Shown piece by piece: positions 47,401 to 61,748 of a DNA stretch of 64,000 nucleotides. The stretch is from Lineus longissimus (Eukaryota > Nemertea > Pilidiophora > Heteronemertea > Lineidae): positions 9,610,001-9,674,000 of the forward strand of contig NC_088312.1 of NCBI RefSeq assembly GCF_910592395.1, given 5' to 3'. The notes beneath the pieces are model-generated. The model worked only from the letters and a program-made list of their open reading frames with translations, did not search any database and was not told the DNA's origin. Each line of letters opens with the position of its first letter. The first letter of the stretch is position 1. Position numbers and translations under genes: made by a program.

Positions 47401-50400
47401 CTTCTTTTGTCAGCACCATGCATGTCAATTTTTCTTTTTCCGCAGTTACATCTTGGAGCCAAGACACTCGATCAAGCCACTGAACATTAGGTTCACCACA
47501 AATGGTAAATAACGACAGCACTTCAGGTTTTCTTTACAAAAGATACAGTTGGTCACACCAAAGTCATAAGTCAATGACATATAGGAAATATACCAAAATA
47601 CATTATTTATCAAATACATTTATTTCTCTTTGCAAAGTGGAGACATGAAGTGTCCTTGTTTCAGCCAGTATTTAGGAAATGCATTCACACCATGGATTAC
47701 AAAATTCATTAAGATGAAGCCACGTTACTATTCTCTTGGATGTCTTGGGCGAGATATCTGAACACCTTTAAGACTGATCAAGAGACACAGGGAAGATTAC
47801 CAATCACAGAAAAGTGCCAGAACTCGGAGCAATTTTTCAAATTTAACTCCTTGTATGTCATATTGATAAACTGAGTCTAAGCTGTCTTTTAGCTCACCCC
47901 TCTTACACATTATCAGCACTCAACAGTTTCAGCTGCTTGAATGGTCTTCCCTGAATTTCATTAAACAGTCCTTAAACCGAAATTTCAGACCTTAACCCCT
48001 TGCCTGAGGAAAGAAATGATTCAGTGATGAAAAGATGCGTCTAGTAATTGATAATCTTGTTTTAACTTTTATTACAACGTTTATACGTACAATGAATATC
48101 TTCAGAGTCATTCATGAGATTTGATGAAGATTTAAAAAGAGTCATACTGTGTACTGCATACCTGGGACATTTTTGAGCAGTGGTTTACTAAAACATGGAA
48201 TAAAACGCATAAAATGGCAGACCTGAAAATGCACTTGACTCCAGATACAAATTAACATCACAAGTTACATTCGAACGTATAATTAATTGGTGGTTTGTAA
48301 AATGACAGAATTTCTTTGCAACTGAACTCATCGATAGACTGTCTGCCTACACTTTAAGCAATTTAAATGACTGCTACCTGCGATCACCATTTCATGCGAC
48401 ATAAATCGCTCATTACGGCTGGCTATAGCAGGTGGCTGCGACATGAATCGCTGATGGCAGTGACATGTGATAACATCAAACCCATCAATTATTGGTCTTA
48501 CCCGCAGGTGAGAGATCAGTATGTCGGACAGAGCAGTGATTATGATCGTACAAAAAAAAATTGCTCATTCGCAGGGCCCGTAAGCCATGAAAACCCCCAT
48601 CAACATTCACTTTACAACAAAATTTACTGAATTCAAACACACTGAAGAGAACAGATCATCCAACCAAGGTGTGATCATATTCACGGCCCAAAAATGAATT
48701 TCAACCTCACCATCAGAAAGAATGTACCTTGTCAGTCGCATCATTCTAGTCAATAGCCAATCATGTAAAATTGGACTCCATGAGAAAGTTCAATGGTTTT
48801 GATTTCTTTGGTTATCCTAGCTGAACATTTATACACAACAATCAAGTTACAGCTTTACATCATTCAAAGGGAAGGAACCATAAAAAGCGTTGGCAGAAAA
48901 TATTTTTTGCCAAGTTCCTTGAAAGTCTGAAGGTGTTTGTAAGTGTGAAAGCTGACAATCTCAGAAAAAGTTGCAGATCATATTTGCCAACAACTTCTTT
49001 CAAAGACTCAAGATAACCAGCCACTGGAGGCCAGTAGGAGTCAAGTACAGCTAATCATAAAATTGGAGAGGAATAAGAATATTTCTTACAGACTTTTTAG
49101 GTTCCTTTCCTTAACCCTTTCTCCTAGAATGCCATATCAGGCAGACACCCATCCACAATGTACATCAATAGTCCATCAAGGCATTTCAGGCAGAAAAGGA
49201 CAACATCTTCTTATTCACAGTTCAAACGTTTACCTGAAGTTTCTAAATTAAAATTCTGATTTTTGATAAAATCAACTGATATCTGCCAAAAATAATATAT
49301 ATCCAGTGCGTAAACAATTTCATCAAATTTAAATAGAATGTTCTGGAGGTGGTCATTTTCAGATAAAACAATTTGTCAGAATTTGATCAAAATTATGACA
49401 ACAGAATAAAAATAATGTCAGCTTCTTCAAAACATTTCAATTTCATTTACACATAAATTACTTATTTCACAAATCTTTTCAATTTTATACATAATATTTA
49501 CAGCCAACCTCGCCTCACTCGACGGTGCTTAACTAGAAAACCCGTAGTCGAATTTTTCTAACTTGAGATGTGGTTTTCACAGTATATTTTTCAAAATCTA
49601 ATGTAATTTCTGTTCCCCAAGATCAAGCCCTGTGATTTGCACACGCCATTTCGCGCAAGTCTAACACAACAGAGTCTACCCTATGGGTGGCCTGTGCATA
49701 TTTGAAACATTATGTTCAGTGAAACCTTGAGGCATCAATTGACTACACACTCATACTTCGAAGAACTTTGACTTGGTGTATGGCAGAATTTGGCTAAGTG
49801 AAGTCTAACAGGTGGTCCCAACAGATTCACGGCAGGCGAGGTTGACTGTCCTTTGAATTCCATCGATTAATTACAAATAATTTCATTTCTAACTGAAATA
49901 TTCACACATATGGATTGGATACAACTCATGTCCTTACATTAGAAAATAAAAACTGCAATTCTGCATTCTTATCTCCTCACTCCACCCAGAGTATGCAGCG
50001 GAGTGAACACACCATTCAAAACTAATTCTTTGATTTATTTTTTCAAGCTAACATCAGAGATCAAGAACAGCTTTCCTACATTCCAATGCATTTGATGTAA
50101 GGTTTGAATAATATGACCCAGAAATGCACTGATAGGATATTTTCACCGATCATGGACTACAAACCAATAATCATTTTTAGATTGCCATGGTTTTCAAGTA
50201 TCTGAAGGAAAAAATGGCATTGTGTTTCCATACAAGACTTTGATTCAAATGGGTAGATAAAATGAAATATGACAAATGAAATGAATTTATGTGTACATTT
50301 ATGATGTAATGCAATCCTTCACATACAATTCTCACACTTCAAACTCACAGACTCCAACACAGACAAAACTAATATATTAATACATCAGATATGCTGCTAT

Positions 50401-53400
50401 ACAGGGTGTCACAAAAATATGTCCCAGCCAAAACTGTAAATGGGTTTAATCTGCAATATAGCCTGCCAAAGACATTGGTTGGTCGACTTTTAACTTTTGG
50501 CCCAAGTTGGCTGTAACATTATTTTTGTAACACACTGTATGAATCTATTCACAACAAACTTGGAGTGATCTTGCCACGACAAGATCAATTTATTACAACT
50601 ACAATTAGAACTACAAGATTTCATAATATTTACAAGATTCCACTGAAAAGCTTTTGTTCATAATAAATAGGTCAATTAAGTTTTGATAAATTATTTAAAG
50701 ATTAAATAAGAATAAATACATTTGTGTTTCTACATTTTCATTATATGCTACATCAGATCTGAACAATATACAAGTCTCAAGAACTACACAACGAATACAG
50801 GGCGTCCCAGCAAAATCTATGTTCTTCTCAATTTTTTTCTGGAGCACCATGTACATTGTGAACTATTTCATCCAAAGACCAGTTTAAGTCCAAGGGAAGA
50901 ATTCTTTCATTGTACTTTAGACTGAACAAGGTTGTGCTGACGATGATGCTATGAAACGCTCAGAGTTGCAAGAAATGGCCATGCATTTAACCCAAGAAGA
51001 CACCTCACAATTACTTTCTGGGATCAGTTGAATTATCATACACAAAAATAAGGAGGATTCATTACAAATATAAGGGAAATTCCATTCTATTTCCTGCCCA
51101 AATATGAAGATTTTGTATCTGTCTGCCCTGCCTCCTGAATTTTTTTATTTATATGTTTTCCCTTTAAAATTCAACTGAAATCTCGGCCGTGTTTCATAGC
51201 ATTAAGCCCAGCCACCAACCAGTGAGTTTTAGTCTAATTCTGTGCCTGAGGTATAAGGAAAAGCTCCATAAGTAAATATACTTTATAGATATCACAATGA
51301 ATTCAGTTATTTGTGTGAAACAAAAGGTATTTACAGAAATGGTTAAGAAAACCCGATAGCATTTGTATAAGCAATTACTAATGAAAGCAAAACCGTAAGT
51401 ACAAATGGTCTGTATTGCTATCAATATCCTCCATCAATTTTTCATCATCAAGTATTAAAACTGTTATGGTATGCAAAATGGTCCCAAAGAACTCTTAACT
51501 TTTCCAGTCAAATTATCCCAAGCTAAACCAATCCTTTTAAAACTAAAGTCAGAATGGAGGAAATGAGGAGTGACTTCAGCACCATCCGAGGTAATGTAAT
51601 ACCTTGGTCAAAATTCACCAAAATATTGAATGTATGAAAAGGTTTTTCCACTTAATTTAGTGAAGATCAGGGTTTTCGAAACCATTTTACTTGGACAAGT
51701 CATACTGGACTAGAGATTTTAATAGTACAACTAGAGGACAGACCTACCCTGATATCATGAGTACACCGTCCAGGGACTATTCCAGTTAGAACTCAGTTTC
51801 AAATTCAAGGGGTACAGGTTACAATCTATCTAGATCAGGTTTCTTATTCAAAGAAAGGATAGAACCACATAGGAAACAAGAAGGCTACAGACTAGAAAAG
51901 AACTGCCACATTTTGTTTAGACAGAGTAGGGTCTAAGACAGCACAAGTCGATTGGCCACATTTTGCACTCAGCTCATAATGTATGCCTTGGTAGCCAAGA
52001 TCCTGTCAAATTTACACTGTACTGCAAGACCTTAGATTTGTCAAATGCTAAACCTCTTATCACTGAAACAACAGCACAGGGGAGCTATCAACGATAGAGA
52101 GACATAACCAACTGAGTGACCTAATCAGCTGAATCTCAGATGCTTCAATCCAAACTTGATGGCAACATAAAAGGGCCTACAGAAGACGCTCGCCTTGCTG
52201 TCAATATTACACTGATATCAGCAAAAAAACAAAAAGCTAAACTTCATTCCGAGCTAATGTTTCACCACATTTCAAGTTGATGTTAAACCACTTTTCAAGT
52301 TATGTATAACGGAACCAATAACCGATTGATGGAGCTGTAGTTGGTTATGGTGCTGTAGAGACTTTTCTCAAGAGCACCTGTGGAGGAGCGACTCAGACTA
52401 TCGGCCAGCAGCCAACATGAACTTGAAATGAGGTATCAACTTCATGTCACTTTTCTACCACTGGTGCAAGCATTAACGGCTACTGACATCAATTCCTACA
52501 AATTCTAGATCATGGCACACATGAATTCACTTAGCCCTGAGAGATTAACATTATGCACAGATCGAAGCAACCGTATTCACAGACCACCATGGAAAGAAAG
52601 GTTCGGTTTAGATTTATTGAAGCAGTTTTTATTCCTGGTGTTCAGGTTGGCAAGAAGTTCTAATGACCTAGAGTAGGAGAAAAGCTGCTGATATAATGGA
52701 CCTCCACTTCTATTCCAAGAATTAGCTGTATTCAGACTTGCAAATATTGTCCCAATAGAAAATATCTTAAATTGTGAGTGATATATTGCATTCATTTTGG
52801 CCATGGCCCCTGGTAGAGCAGCGATAAAATATTCAAAGCAGGAAAGCTGGAAAAACAGCAACAATAACCTTGGCTTTTAAAGCAACTATAGAGAAGACTG
52901 CTGCCCTTCTTTGCTAACATATGAGCTACCTTCTACTTGAAACAATGTAACTATGTGTCAGAAGACTGATGCCTCCCAAAGTAGGGAGCGTGGACCTAAC
53001 AAACCAATACCACATTTGAGATTTCAACGGACAATTTTCAGTGAAAAATGCAAAATACAGCTGTGAATTTAAAAACAGAATTTGTGAACACCAAAGGATG
53101 GTTATGACCATCAGGTCTTTAGCTGTGGATTTCAGGAAAGATTACTACAAATATCAGTACTTCCTTCTGACCGCCTGATCAATGTTTCAGGGGAAAAAAC
53201 AACACCTTCACTACTGGTAGTCGTAGAGATGAAGGAAGGACTAGAATTGAATATTATCAACTTCGAATCAACTTCACTGATGTGTATAATAATTTAACAA
53301 GCGTAAGGAAGAATCAGGCACCAATGAAGTTTGATTTATCTTTTTGCTATCTGGTTTGCTGGGCCCAGTTAGCTCATATCAGTGCTGGCAAATAGATGAT

Positions 53401-55060
53401 CGTATATGGGTAGACCGGACGTGGTAAACAAGAGCTTCATTTATTAACCTGAGATACGTGGAATACTATGAAGTATGACATAGACAGTGGCAGCTGTACC
53501 AAGTCAGTTAAAACTGGGGCCTCCAGACTCGACCACTAACACTATCCCATCATAAACCAACAAGGAATTTATCAGATGAACTATTGGACCTATCTGCAAA
53601 AACGCAAAACAACATCGACGGTGTTCATATTATTATGGTCAATCACCGGAGTTGAGTGAGCATAACTCAATACCTGATTAAGAGGAAAGTTACAAATGCT
53701 GCTGTTATCACACAGTGCTTCAAGGTTTTTACAAAATGTAACAGACATTTTGCATCAAATTTGTAAGTGCACATGATTTTCGGACTATGATGGGATAGTA
53801 TAATCAAAACAAAGAGTCCTTCTTGTCATAAGATATTCAACTCTTCGCTGCATCGAGGTCTGGAGGTACAGGAGGAATATCTATATCGTCAATGTTGCAA
53901 TGCCGCGGAGAGTATTGCCCTTCAACTGACCACAAGGGACCAACAAGAACATACACTATACAACGCCTCAAGACAAGGCCAGAGAAGACCAGGGTACATC
54001 AGTTCCTCAATGTATAGAAAGCAGACGCCTTCTCCAACCTAGTCTGGAGTTGAAGTTTAACAATAAATACTTCGACTGTAACAACAGCAAAAATTTCTCA
54101 CACAGACGCTATCTTCACTCTTTAGCCATTTGAAATGACTACAATATCGAAACCAGTGTTTTACAACACTGTTTAAGTAACCTGGTTTCCTGTAAGCCTC
54201 AAAAACGTCGGGACTAGGATTTTCACTCAGCACAAGCATACACTCAGTGATCATTGAACTCAGATGCCTGAATCATTGAGAATTTCCACTCCACGGCATG
54301 AGCTGTGTGACTTTTTATCTGAAGCCTGAATCATAAGACTCTGCTTCCAAGCTTGATTTCAATTCCTTGATACCTTTTGGAAAATGTTTGTATCATTAGA
54401 CTTGGCATCTCACTTAAGAGTCAGAAGTTTATGACTTGGCACAACTTTATGGCCTCTAGCGATGAACACATATTTGGACTGGTTTCTACAGATGATGAGC
54501 TGCACACAGGCACAAATTAAAGAATCATTGACACCGGCCAATTTGTTAGAAGGACACGTGAAGTCTACTTCACTTAAAAAGGTTGTGGAGATACCAGAAA
54601 TGATATGTTTAGAAAGAAAACTGGCACATTTACACTTCATAATTCATAAAGTGTCACATTGTTGCAATTTAAAAGAAACTTAACAAGATTACACAACCAA
54701 CAACTTCATGCAATGGCTAATCACGTATTTATAATGTTGCTAGGATAGTCCAAGTGTCTGTTTACACCTGCAGACGATGAAATCATATATAGCTGCCTTG
54801 GGAGGACTGTCACAAGCAACAAATTTACAAATACAGGCTGACATCTCATTGTTATATATAGAGAACCAATAAAACAAAGTTCATTTGTTTAATAGGCACT
54901 GGAAGGGGTTGGTGTGAATACCATCCAGCAAATTGCATTTGATCAAGGTCAAGTATGCAGCTCATCATCAGTACAGCACCACAGGTGACCCAAGTGACAA
55001 AAAGAACATTTTGAAACTTGGCCACCTCGAGTCTAAATCATCCTAAGGTAGTTTAATCTC
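44500..55060. other. 10.5-kb interval without recognisable genes
   Basis: No spliced gene could be supported on either strand. Part may be a long 3' UTR of the - gene ending at 55061. The only structure noted is the MITE-like element at 50402-50538 and a lone related end near 50798. The open frames (at most about 100 codons) have neither splice nor family support. Confidence 0.4.
50402..50538. mobile_element. MITE-like element, 137 bp
   Basis: Left end ACAGGGTGTCACAAAAAT; reverse complement of the right end ACAGTGTGTTACAAAAAT; 16 of 18 match. No coding capacity. The related sequence ACAGGGCGTCCCA occurs at about 50798 and near 5230. Confidence 0.6.
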
Positions 55061-58000
55061 TCAAGTGTCCATCATTTCTCGACACCGTAAATCCACGCCC
55101 TCGTCGACAACATCGTCCTCTTCTTCCTCGTCGTCATCAATGATGTCATCGTCATCAATGGCGTCATCGTCAAACAAATGTTCATCAACGTCTTGATCAT
55201 CCAACTTTTCGCTGTCATATTTGAGGGTGGAATTGTACATTTCGTGTTTTTCTGACTCGTTACTCGCGTTACTCTCACCGTCACTGTTTCGGTCAGGTGA
55301 CGACTTTCCTGAGGGTTTCTTACAGGCATTGCACGGCTTGAAGAGGCTTGGGTCGACTACGACTTCACCATTTGGACCCTTGAAGATTATTCCACAGCAG
55401 ATCTGTGTCCTGAAAATGGAAAAGAAAATGTTTGTCAAGATTATATTTCAAAGCAATCTGTTTTCAGTTTTCGAAGACACTCAGGTTCACCTCTATTGTA
55501 CTTCAGCCAATAAAAGATACTATCATCTATCACCAGCTTCAATCAAACCTAATTATCTCCACATTAGTTGTCACTTCCACATTGACCATGGTGACAACTG
55601 ACTACTCCAAGTTGTAACAAGTCTAATAAAGCAAATGAAAATGACGTAATGTCCAGCTTTCAGGATATGAAATGGACAATGATATCATTGAACCCGCATC
55701 CCTTCAACTTTATCAAAGCTTCCATTTTGTCCATTAACACGGGATTGACAACAGCTCACGTTACAACATAATGAAAATCAACTCAGATTGCTAGGACCAG
55801 TGTAAGATCAATGACAACCCTAGGGTATCGTGATACATGAATAGCCCGAGATGACCAAGAGGTCAGAAGGGCACAAAATGAGTTCAGGTCACAAACTGGT
55901 TGATAGGTGGTAGCACATGGAATGATATCGAGGTCAAATCTATTGATCTGAACTCGAGGGGAAAATCTATAATCTAGGTGTATATGCATTGTGAAAGTAG
56001 GCTCATGCGTGATCATTCTGATACTTTAAGTGGCAATACAAAGGGCCAAGTAAAAAACCTTGTGATCCGTGACAACCATTAATGTACAAAATATGATCTG
56101 GTACTTCACATTCATATCTTTTCCTACAATCCAACATTTCAATCAAATTAACAACCGCCCACAAGCTGGTGTTGATCTATTGATGACTAATATTTTTCTT
56201 GGAATTTTTCTAATGAGGACAGTCAGAGAGTTGGCTGGTTGTCAGGTATTCAGTATTTGGATTTCCTGGCACGCAAGGCATACTGACCATTCATTGATTT
56301 CGTTCAGAGTACATTGCAGATGGTATACATGGAAATGATTATGAAAGGTATACCAGGTGAGGATTTCCCAGATAAAGCTTTTGAAGCATCTCAAAGTAGT
56401 TTCAAGTTTTACAACAGCTGATTGATACATGTAGTAGTGGCAATACATGAACTATGGAGAATCATCCATTATTTCCATTATGAGGATAGTCATTTGACAG
56501 TTGGTCGTCAAAACCACTAATCAGTATGGGGAATCTTTCTAACACAATGCAGATTTGACAATCAGCTCCGATAAACCATAGTCCTGTCTATTATTTCTGT
56601 ATTTAACTGTCATAGCTGGTGTCACTGTTTCTCAAGTCAACAGGCAGAACAGACACCTTTGTTTCATATGTGGGGGCAACCAACAAACTAGATGTCGGGG
56701 ATTGAAACCTCGTCCAGCTGCTGCAACAACTTACTTTTTCCAATATGATAAGTCAAGGAATGAACTGAACTTGTGCGCTGACCGCCTCCCGGCTGGAAGC
56801 TCATTGGAATCGTCTGATAGGTCACTGAATGTAGGACTGGGGGGTTGGTAAGCTGAGGATCTTGTCCGTCGTATATGGAGTTCAGGATCTGAAAAGAGAT
56901 ACGGGATGAAGGTCTTATGATCAGGACTAATACTGTGCATACTGCTTCGACATGTTTCAGCAGGTCTAGAGGAGCCCTTTTTTCCTGCAATGGACCTCAA
57001 GCTTAAAATGTTGACATAGTATTTGGTTGTTAAAGTATTTGAGTATCACATAGACGACCAATCATACTTTGTCTGCATGTTCCAACCCATTTTTCTATTC
57101 ACCAGGTAGCTATCACAAATAATGCGATCTTGACAGAGAGAAGAAGCTGGCCAAAATGTTTTTCCCCAACATGATTTCCAAGTACATGTACTGGATATAT
57201 ATTGTATCAATATCATAATGGATGATGATGTACTTGGCGAAGTACTGTACATCATGAATTCTGTATTGCTGCTGGCTCAATACTAATGTGCTAATATTGG
57301 TGGTAATTTAACCATGTTACCATGTTAAGTCCATTACAAAGGATTGCGGCAGGTGTACGATTCTAGACAGCAGCTTGAGCATTTGCCACTTTCAATTTAT
57401 GTTGCAAAAACATTATATTTAGTTGGCTACGCATAGAGGAAGTGTGTGGGAATCAAAAATTTGTGGTTGCGACATAAATGTCAACATAGATTCAATTTTT
57501 GACCTACAATCTTTAATATTTAGATGGGCAATGTCCACAACAAATTCAAGTCAAGTTTGACAGACAAGTACTAGTACACAAGTGGGTTTGAATTGCAAAT
57601 GTTTTGATCTGATTATAATCTGGCTATGACAACACCGAACAGTCGGAATAGGCCAACCTGTCAACAACGCATATTTGGCTGTGACAGACAAGTACACAAA
57701 TACATGTACACAGGAATTGGGACATCTTTTGTTCTGGTTTACATTCATGGGGAGGGAAGTGTGTTGGCTGCCGCAAATTAATGCATGATCAAACACTGAG
57801 TATTTGAATTCATATTCATAATGGGACCAATCACCATGATAGAGTGGACATCGATGTAGGAGATGTGCACACATCAACATGCAGGTGCATGCTTGAGAAT
57901 ATTCACACATCACGATTTTTTTTAATTTGAGTATCCAAGATAACAAAGGTGCATTCATTGAGGGTCAAACAGACACCTCCATACTTCAGGTCATTCACAC

Positions 58001-60842
58001 AAGCTATGTGGGGGAAGAATGTTGAAAATCATTGTTTGTTCCAACACAAAACGACAAAAAATCATGCAGGTCAAGCGTTTTCAAAGTTACAATTTGGCGA
58101 CCTAGAAAATTGCTTCGATGTTACGCTGTTGAGGAAAACTTCACAAGAACAATGGCTAATATTTATAAAGACTAGTAAATGCTTTTACTACAGTTTTCTA
58201 CTGAGATGGCTAGTGTAAATGTACATGAAGTTTAAAGTAAAAGCATTTACTAGTCTTTTATAAATATCAGCCATTGACTTTGAACAAAAGATGTTAACAG
58301 CATTGTTTTGTGTTCATGCACCCAAAGGCTTGCATGCACCCAGTGCATGCTAAATACAAAACTTGCACATGTCAAATGTTTGGGTTCTACATGGATCATT
58401 GCCAACTGTGATAAGTTTGACACTATAGTTCTGATTGAACTGGAATTTCAGGCATTTTTATGCCAGGAAATAGGCCAACTGGTTGAACAAACCAAATTCC
58501 TACTTCAGCAGGGCCAGTGGGTCAGTAAAGTTGACAAATTTACTGATTGGCCTAATTAATGAGAATCAAAGCTCCTGGAATCATATCAGCTAGGCAGAAG
58601 CAGACACCACTGAATGCCTTTTCCTCCTAACATATCAAAGAAAAGTAAATATAGTTTGTATCAAGTATAGATTGTTTGCTTGTCTACCTGCAGGCAAAAT
58701 GCGCAAGTTCAGGGTCAGGTTAAAATTTCATCCCACGGAACAAAGTGAACGTGGCAAAATATTGGACAGGTCTCCTCTTTTTTACCAGCTCTTTGACTGA
58801 TTACATCATATATTGGACAGGTCTCCTCCTTTTTACTTTTTTTTGCTGAATCTAATATGATTGTGAATGCCGCGCCTAGGCTCTGTCATCAATCATTCAG
58901 TGGAAACTATCATGTTTACTCGATGCACTCAAAAGGATTCTGCCTTGGGTGATATTTTTTTCTGGTAGCTTCCGATTGTAATATTTTGTGCGAGTAATGC
59001 AAAGTATCGATGTAACACAAACAGAATGACAACTGAGGAAGTGGAAAACTTGCCATCTACAAGTTTAGAAATGATTTGAATGCAGGCAAAACGATTTCTG
59101 TTTCAACACTGATTCAATTGACTTGCCATTCACTGACAACTACACCATACTGTAAATGTTTGCTTCAAGGTCAAGTGGATGTGGGAACTGTGTCAGAATT
59201 TTACTCAGAAGAAGAAACAACTAATAAGAGGGCCAACACTTGTATGCAATGCAATAGAACTGAGACAAATGAGATGGAGTAACTTCCTTCGATCAAACGC
59301 ACTCAGCCACAAGCAATTTAAAGGGATCTCTTACACAGCAATCAATTACTTGGGTGGCAATTTATTACGAAATTCGAGATCCCAGTTTCTGATGCTGACC
59401 CGGTAAATAATCAATTAAGTCAATAATAAAGCCTATGGGAATTAAGAATGGAACTGACTTATAAGACTATGCCAGAACTACCTCCAATCAAGTTGAAGGT
59501 AAGATGGAGAGGTGTCAATGTCATGTGTGTTGGCTGCGCAATAAGTTACAAGCTAGACTTTGCTGACCTTTACTTTCTTAATCTTAGGCTGCTACTGAAA
59601 TCCTAAACAAATTTATCATTCAAGAATGCTCCTACTTTACTATGCTTGTTTGCATCTAACCTTCAAAAGGTTTGTAGCACACTTGCATGCCACTAAGCTA
59701 CTGGCAACTGGCAACCTGTCACTCGTCACTCATACAATAAGCCATCAGTCATTGTCCTCACTGTCATGGCCAGCCAATAAAACCAGAGTTGAATTCAGGC
59801 TAATCCTTTATCTCCCTATTGTCTGCAGCCATGTGATTCCGGTATTCACCAACAGCCTCATGACTATCATCATCCTATGAATATGTAGTGCGTGTGAGTA
59901 GAGATGAACTGCACATGACCCTAGCTTTCACATGGTTTCCTTACAGTGTTCAGGTCATGTTTGACGCCTGCTCTGACCTGGATTGTTCCCTGACCTGGAT
60001 TGTTCGGGTCAGATTGTTGGCTCTGACCAAGTAAATCTTGGGGTAAGAGTGGGGTCAGCCAGACACAGGGTCAGCTGTGAGTTACCTTTCTCTGCCAGAG
60101 TTCAGAGACAAGAGTATTACATTCTGGGCATAGGTTCATCACCTGGATGGCCAGCAACCTGGTTAATGTAATGCATTGGTTATGACCACGTATAACGATC
60201 TTCATAATTTACCTGCTACAACGGTAGTTGTTATGACGGTAGGCCTACCTGCATATCAATCAAACTTATTCCATCTGATTTATTTATCAAAACACAGAAT
60301 GATTTCCGGAATCTATTCAATTATGAAACAATATGGGCTGGTGCTCATGTTTCATTTACGTAGACCAGAGTATTGATATGGACTTGTTATGAATATGGTG
60401 GTGATTTCATAAATGACCAACTCGGAGATTTGGAGCATACAAATTTTGATGAGGGTGAAAGATATCTGAAATCATTTTTCGCCATGACTGTCGCGTATGG
60501 GTTTGGTCCAAGCTGTCCTCAGCAGGTCAGTGAACCAGCCACTTAACCAGATTCTCTGTCATAATGTCACAGCTTTGCTCTCTTGACATTTGAAATACCC
60601 TCACAGCCAACTTGGCATAGAATGAGTGTAAACACTTTGCAGACCCAGACAGCCTTTCAGCTCTACCTACCATAGACAATCTCCTCTGAGCATCTTCTTG
60701 AGAAACCATTTAAGCCTGTGCCCTGTGAGTGTTTCCTCCGATGCTTATGCTTATGTTTCTTGATCTTCTTCTGCATACTGTCAGCTTTGCTCTTGATTTT
60801 GATGATGGACTTGGTCCCTGGGCCTGCCCTGGCGTCCACAAC
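55061..60842 (-). CDS. Unrecognised protein with a His/Lys-rich block and an acidic C-terminus (3' exons)
   Basis: Three linked exons on - : 60707-60842, 56735-56888, 55061-55409 (TGA). Phases 0, 1 and 2 agree. The first encodes TKSIIKIKSKADSMQKKIKK and then a KHKHKHRRKHS block; the second a Ser/Pro/Arg-rich stretch (RRTRSSAYQPPSPTFSDLSD); the third TQICCGIIFKGPNGEVVVD, a CNAC pair, and a long Asp/Glu run before the stop. Acceptors are good (TTTTCAG twice); the donor at 60706 (GTTTCT) is weak. I do not know the family. The basic block and acidic tail suggest a nuclear or nucleic-acid-binding protein if intracellular; a possible upstream signal-peptide exon (61548-61748) would say otherwise. 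Confidence 0.45.
58152..58274. repeat. Inverted repeat with 38-bp arms and a 46-bp loop
   Basis: ATGGCTAATATTTATAAAG... at 58152-58189 pairs with 58236-58274, with one substitution and one indel. It lies in an intron of the unrecognised - gene. It could be a small foldback element or a hairpin RNA source. Confidence 0.8.
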
Positions 60843-61547
60843 CTAGACAATGGGAGAGAAGATTTAGACTTTGATTGAGAACAAGAATTGGAAGAGTTGC
60901 AGTTATCCCGATTTAACCTTTAGGGGATTCCAATATTCCCAGCAGGGAGAAATCCTTTGGAGTGTTGATATCATGTTCAGACCATACCTCAAGTTTTGTT
61001 ATGGATGAAGAAGCTTGAGAAGGGAAGGACTGATTCATTTTCATTCCAATCCTTATCATTTGCATCTCAAAAGTTGTGTTTTTTGAGTAAATTATCTAAT
61101 GAATAAAATTGCTGAATCTTAAACAATGTGATGATTCATAACCATGGCAATCTCTTCATTCCCTGTTTACGATTAGAGAATGCAACAACAGATTCTATTC
61201 ATTAATACAATTATGCAAATATGACATCCTTGAACGGAAGCATTCGGTGACATTGCTTTCTACACAATGCCCAACATACGTGCGCATGCAACTCTACAGT
61301 ATACATGCGCACACTGAGTGAGCGGCTGCATAATGTAAACTCCTTGGCAGTGACAGCTGATCGATACTTGGCTCAATGCCCATCATTATGCTGCAGTCAG
61401 CGAATGCATGCACTTAGCATGCACTAGGAGCATGTGAAGCATGCATCAAGTGTGTACAAAGCTGCTTCTGCGCTGATAGCTTTCCGTTAGATCTGCTGGG
61501 CTAGGCTATGAGATTGTTTGCGGATTTTTTTCATCAGCAAGATTTAC

Positions 61548-61748
61548 ATATTGAACGGTATACAGGCTGATGAAGTGGTCGATGAAGTACATTTCGCAGA
61601 AAGCAAGCTTTTTACTTGGATCTGTGTTATTACTGTTGCTCATGCGAGTTGGATCCATGCAGTCAAGTAGGCTGCTGGGATGGGGCTGTGCAGCTATGGC
61701 CTCGGTGAACAGCTGGGCTGCCATTAACATAATTAATATGTTCCACAT
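61548..61748 (-). CDS. Possible first exon with signal-peptide-like start (weak)
   Basis: ATG at 61748 opens MWNILIMLMAAQLFTEAIAA, which looks like a signal peptide, then 47 more residues to a donor GTAAAT in phase 0, matching the acceptor phase at 60842. With the three downstream exons this gives a 279-aa model. Support is only phase and composition. Confidence 0.22.

Noticed and set aside
57551-57958. 135-codon open frame on -, among the longest in the window
   Set aside because: It sits in an intron of the unrecognised gene, has irregular composition, and has no splice or family support.
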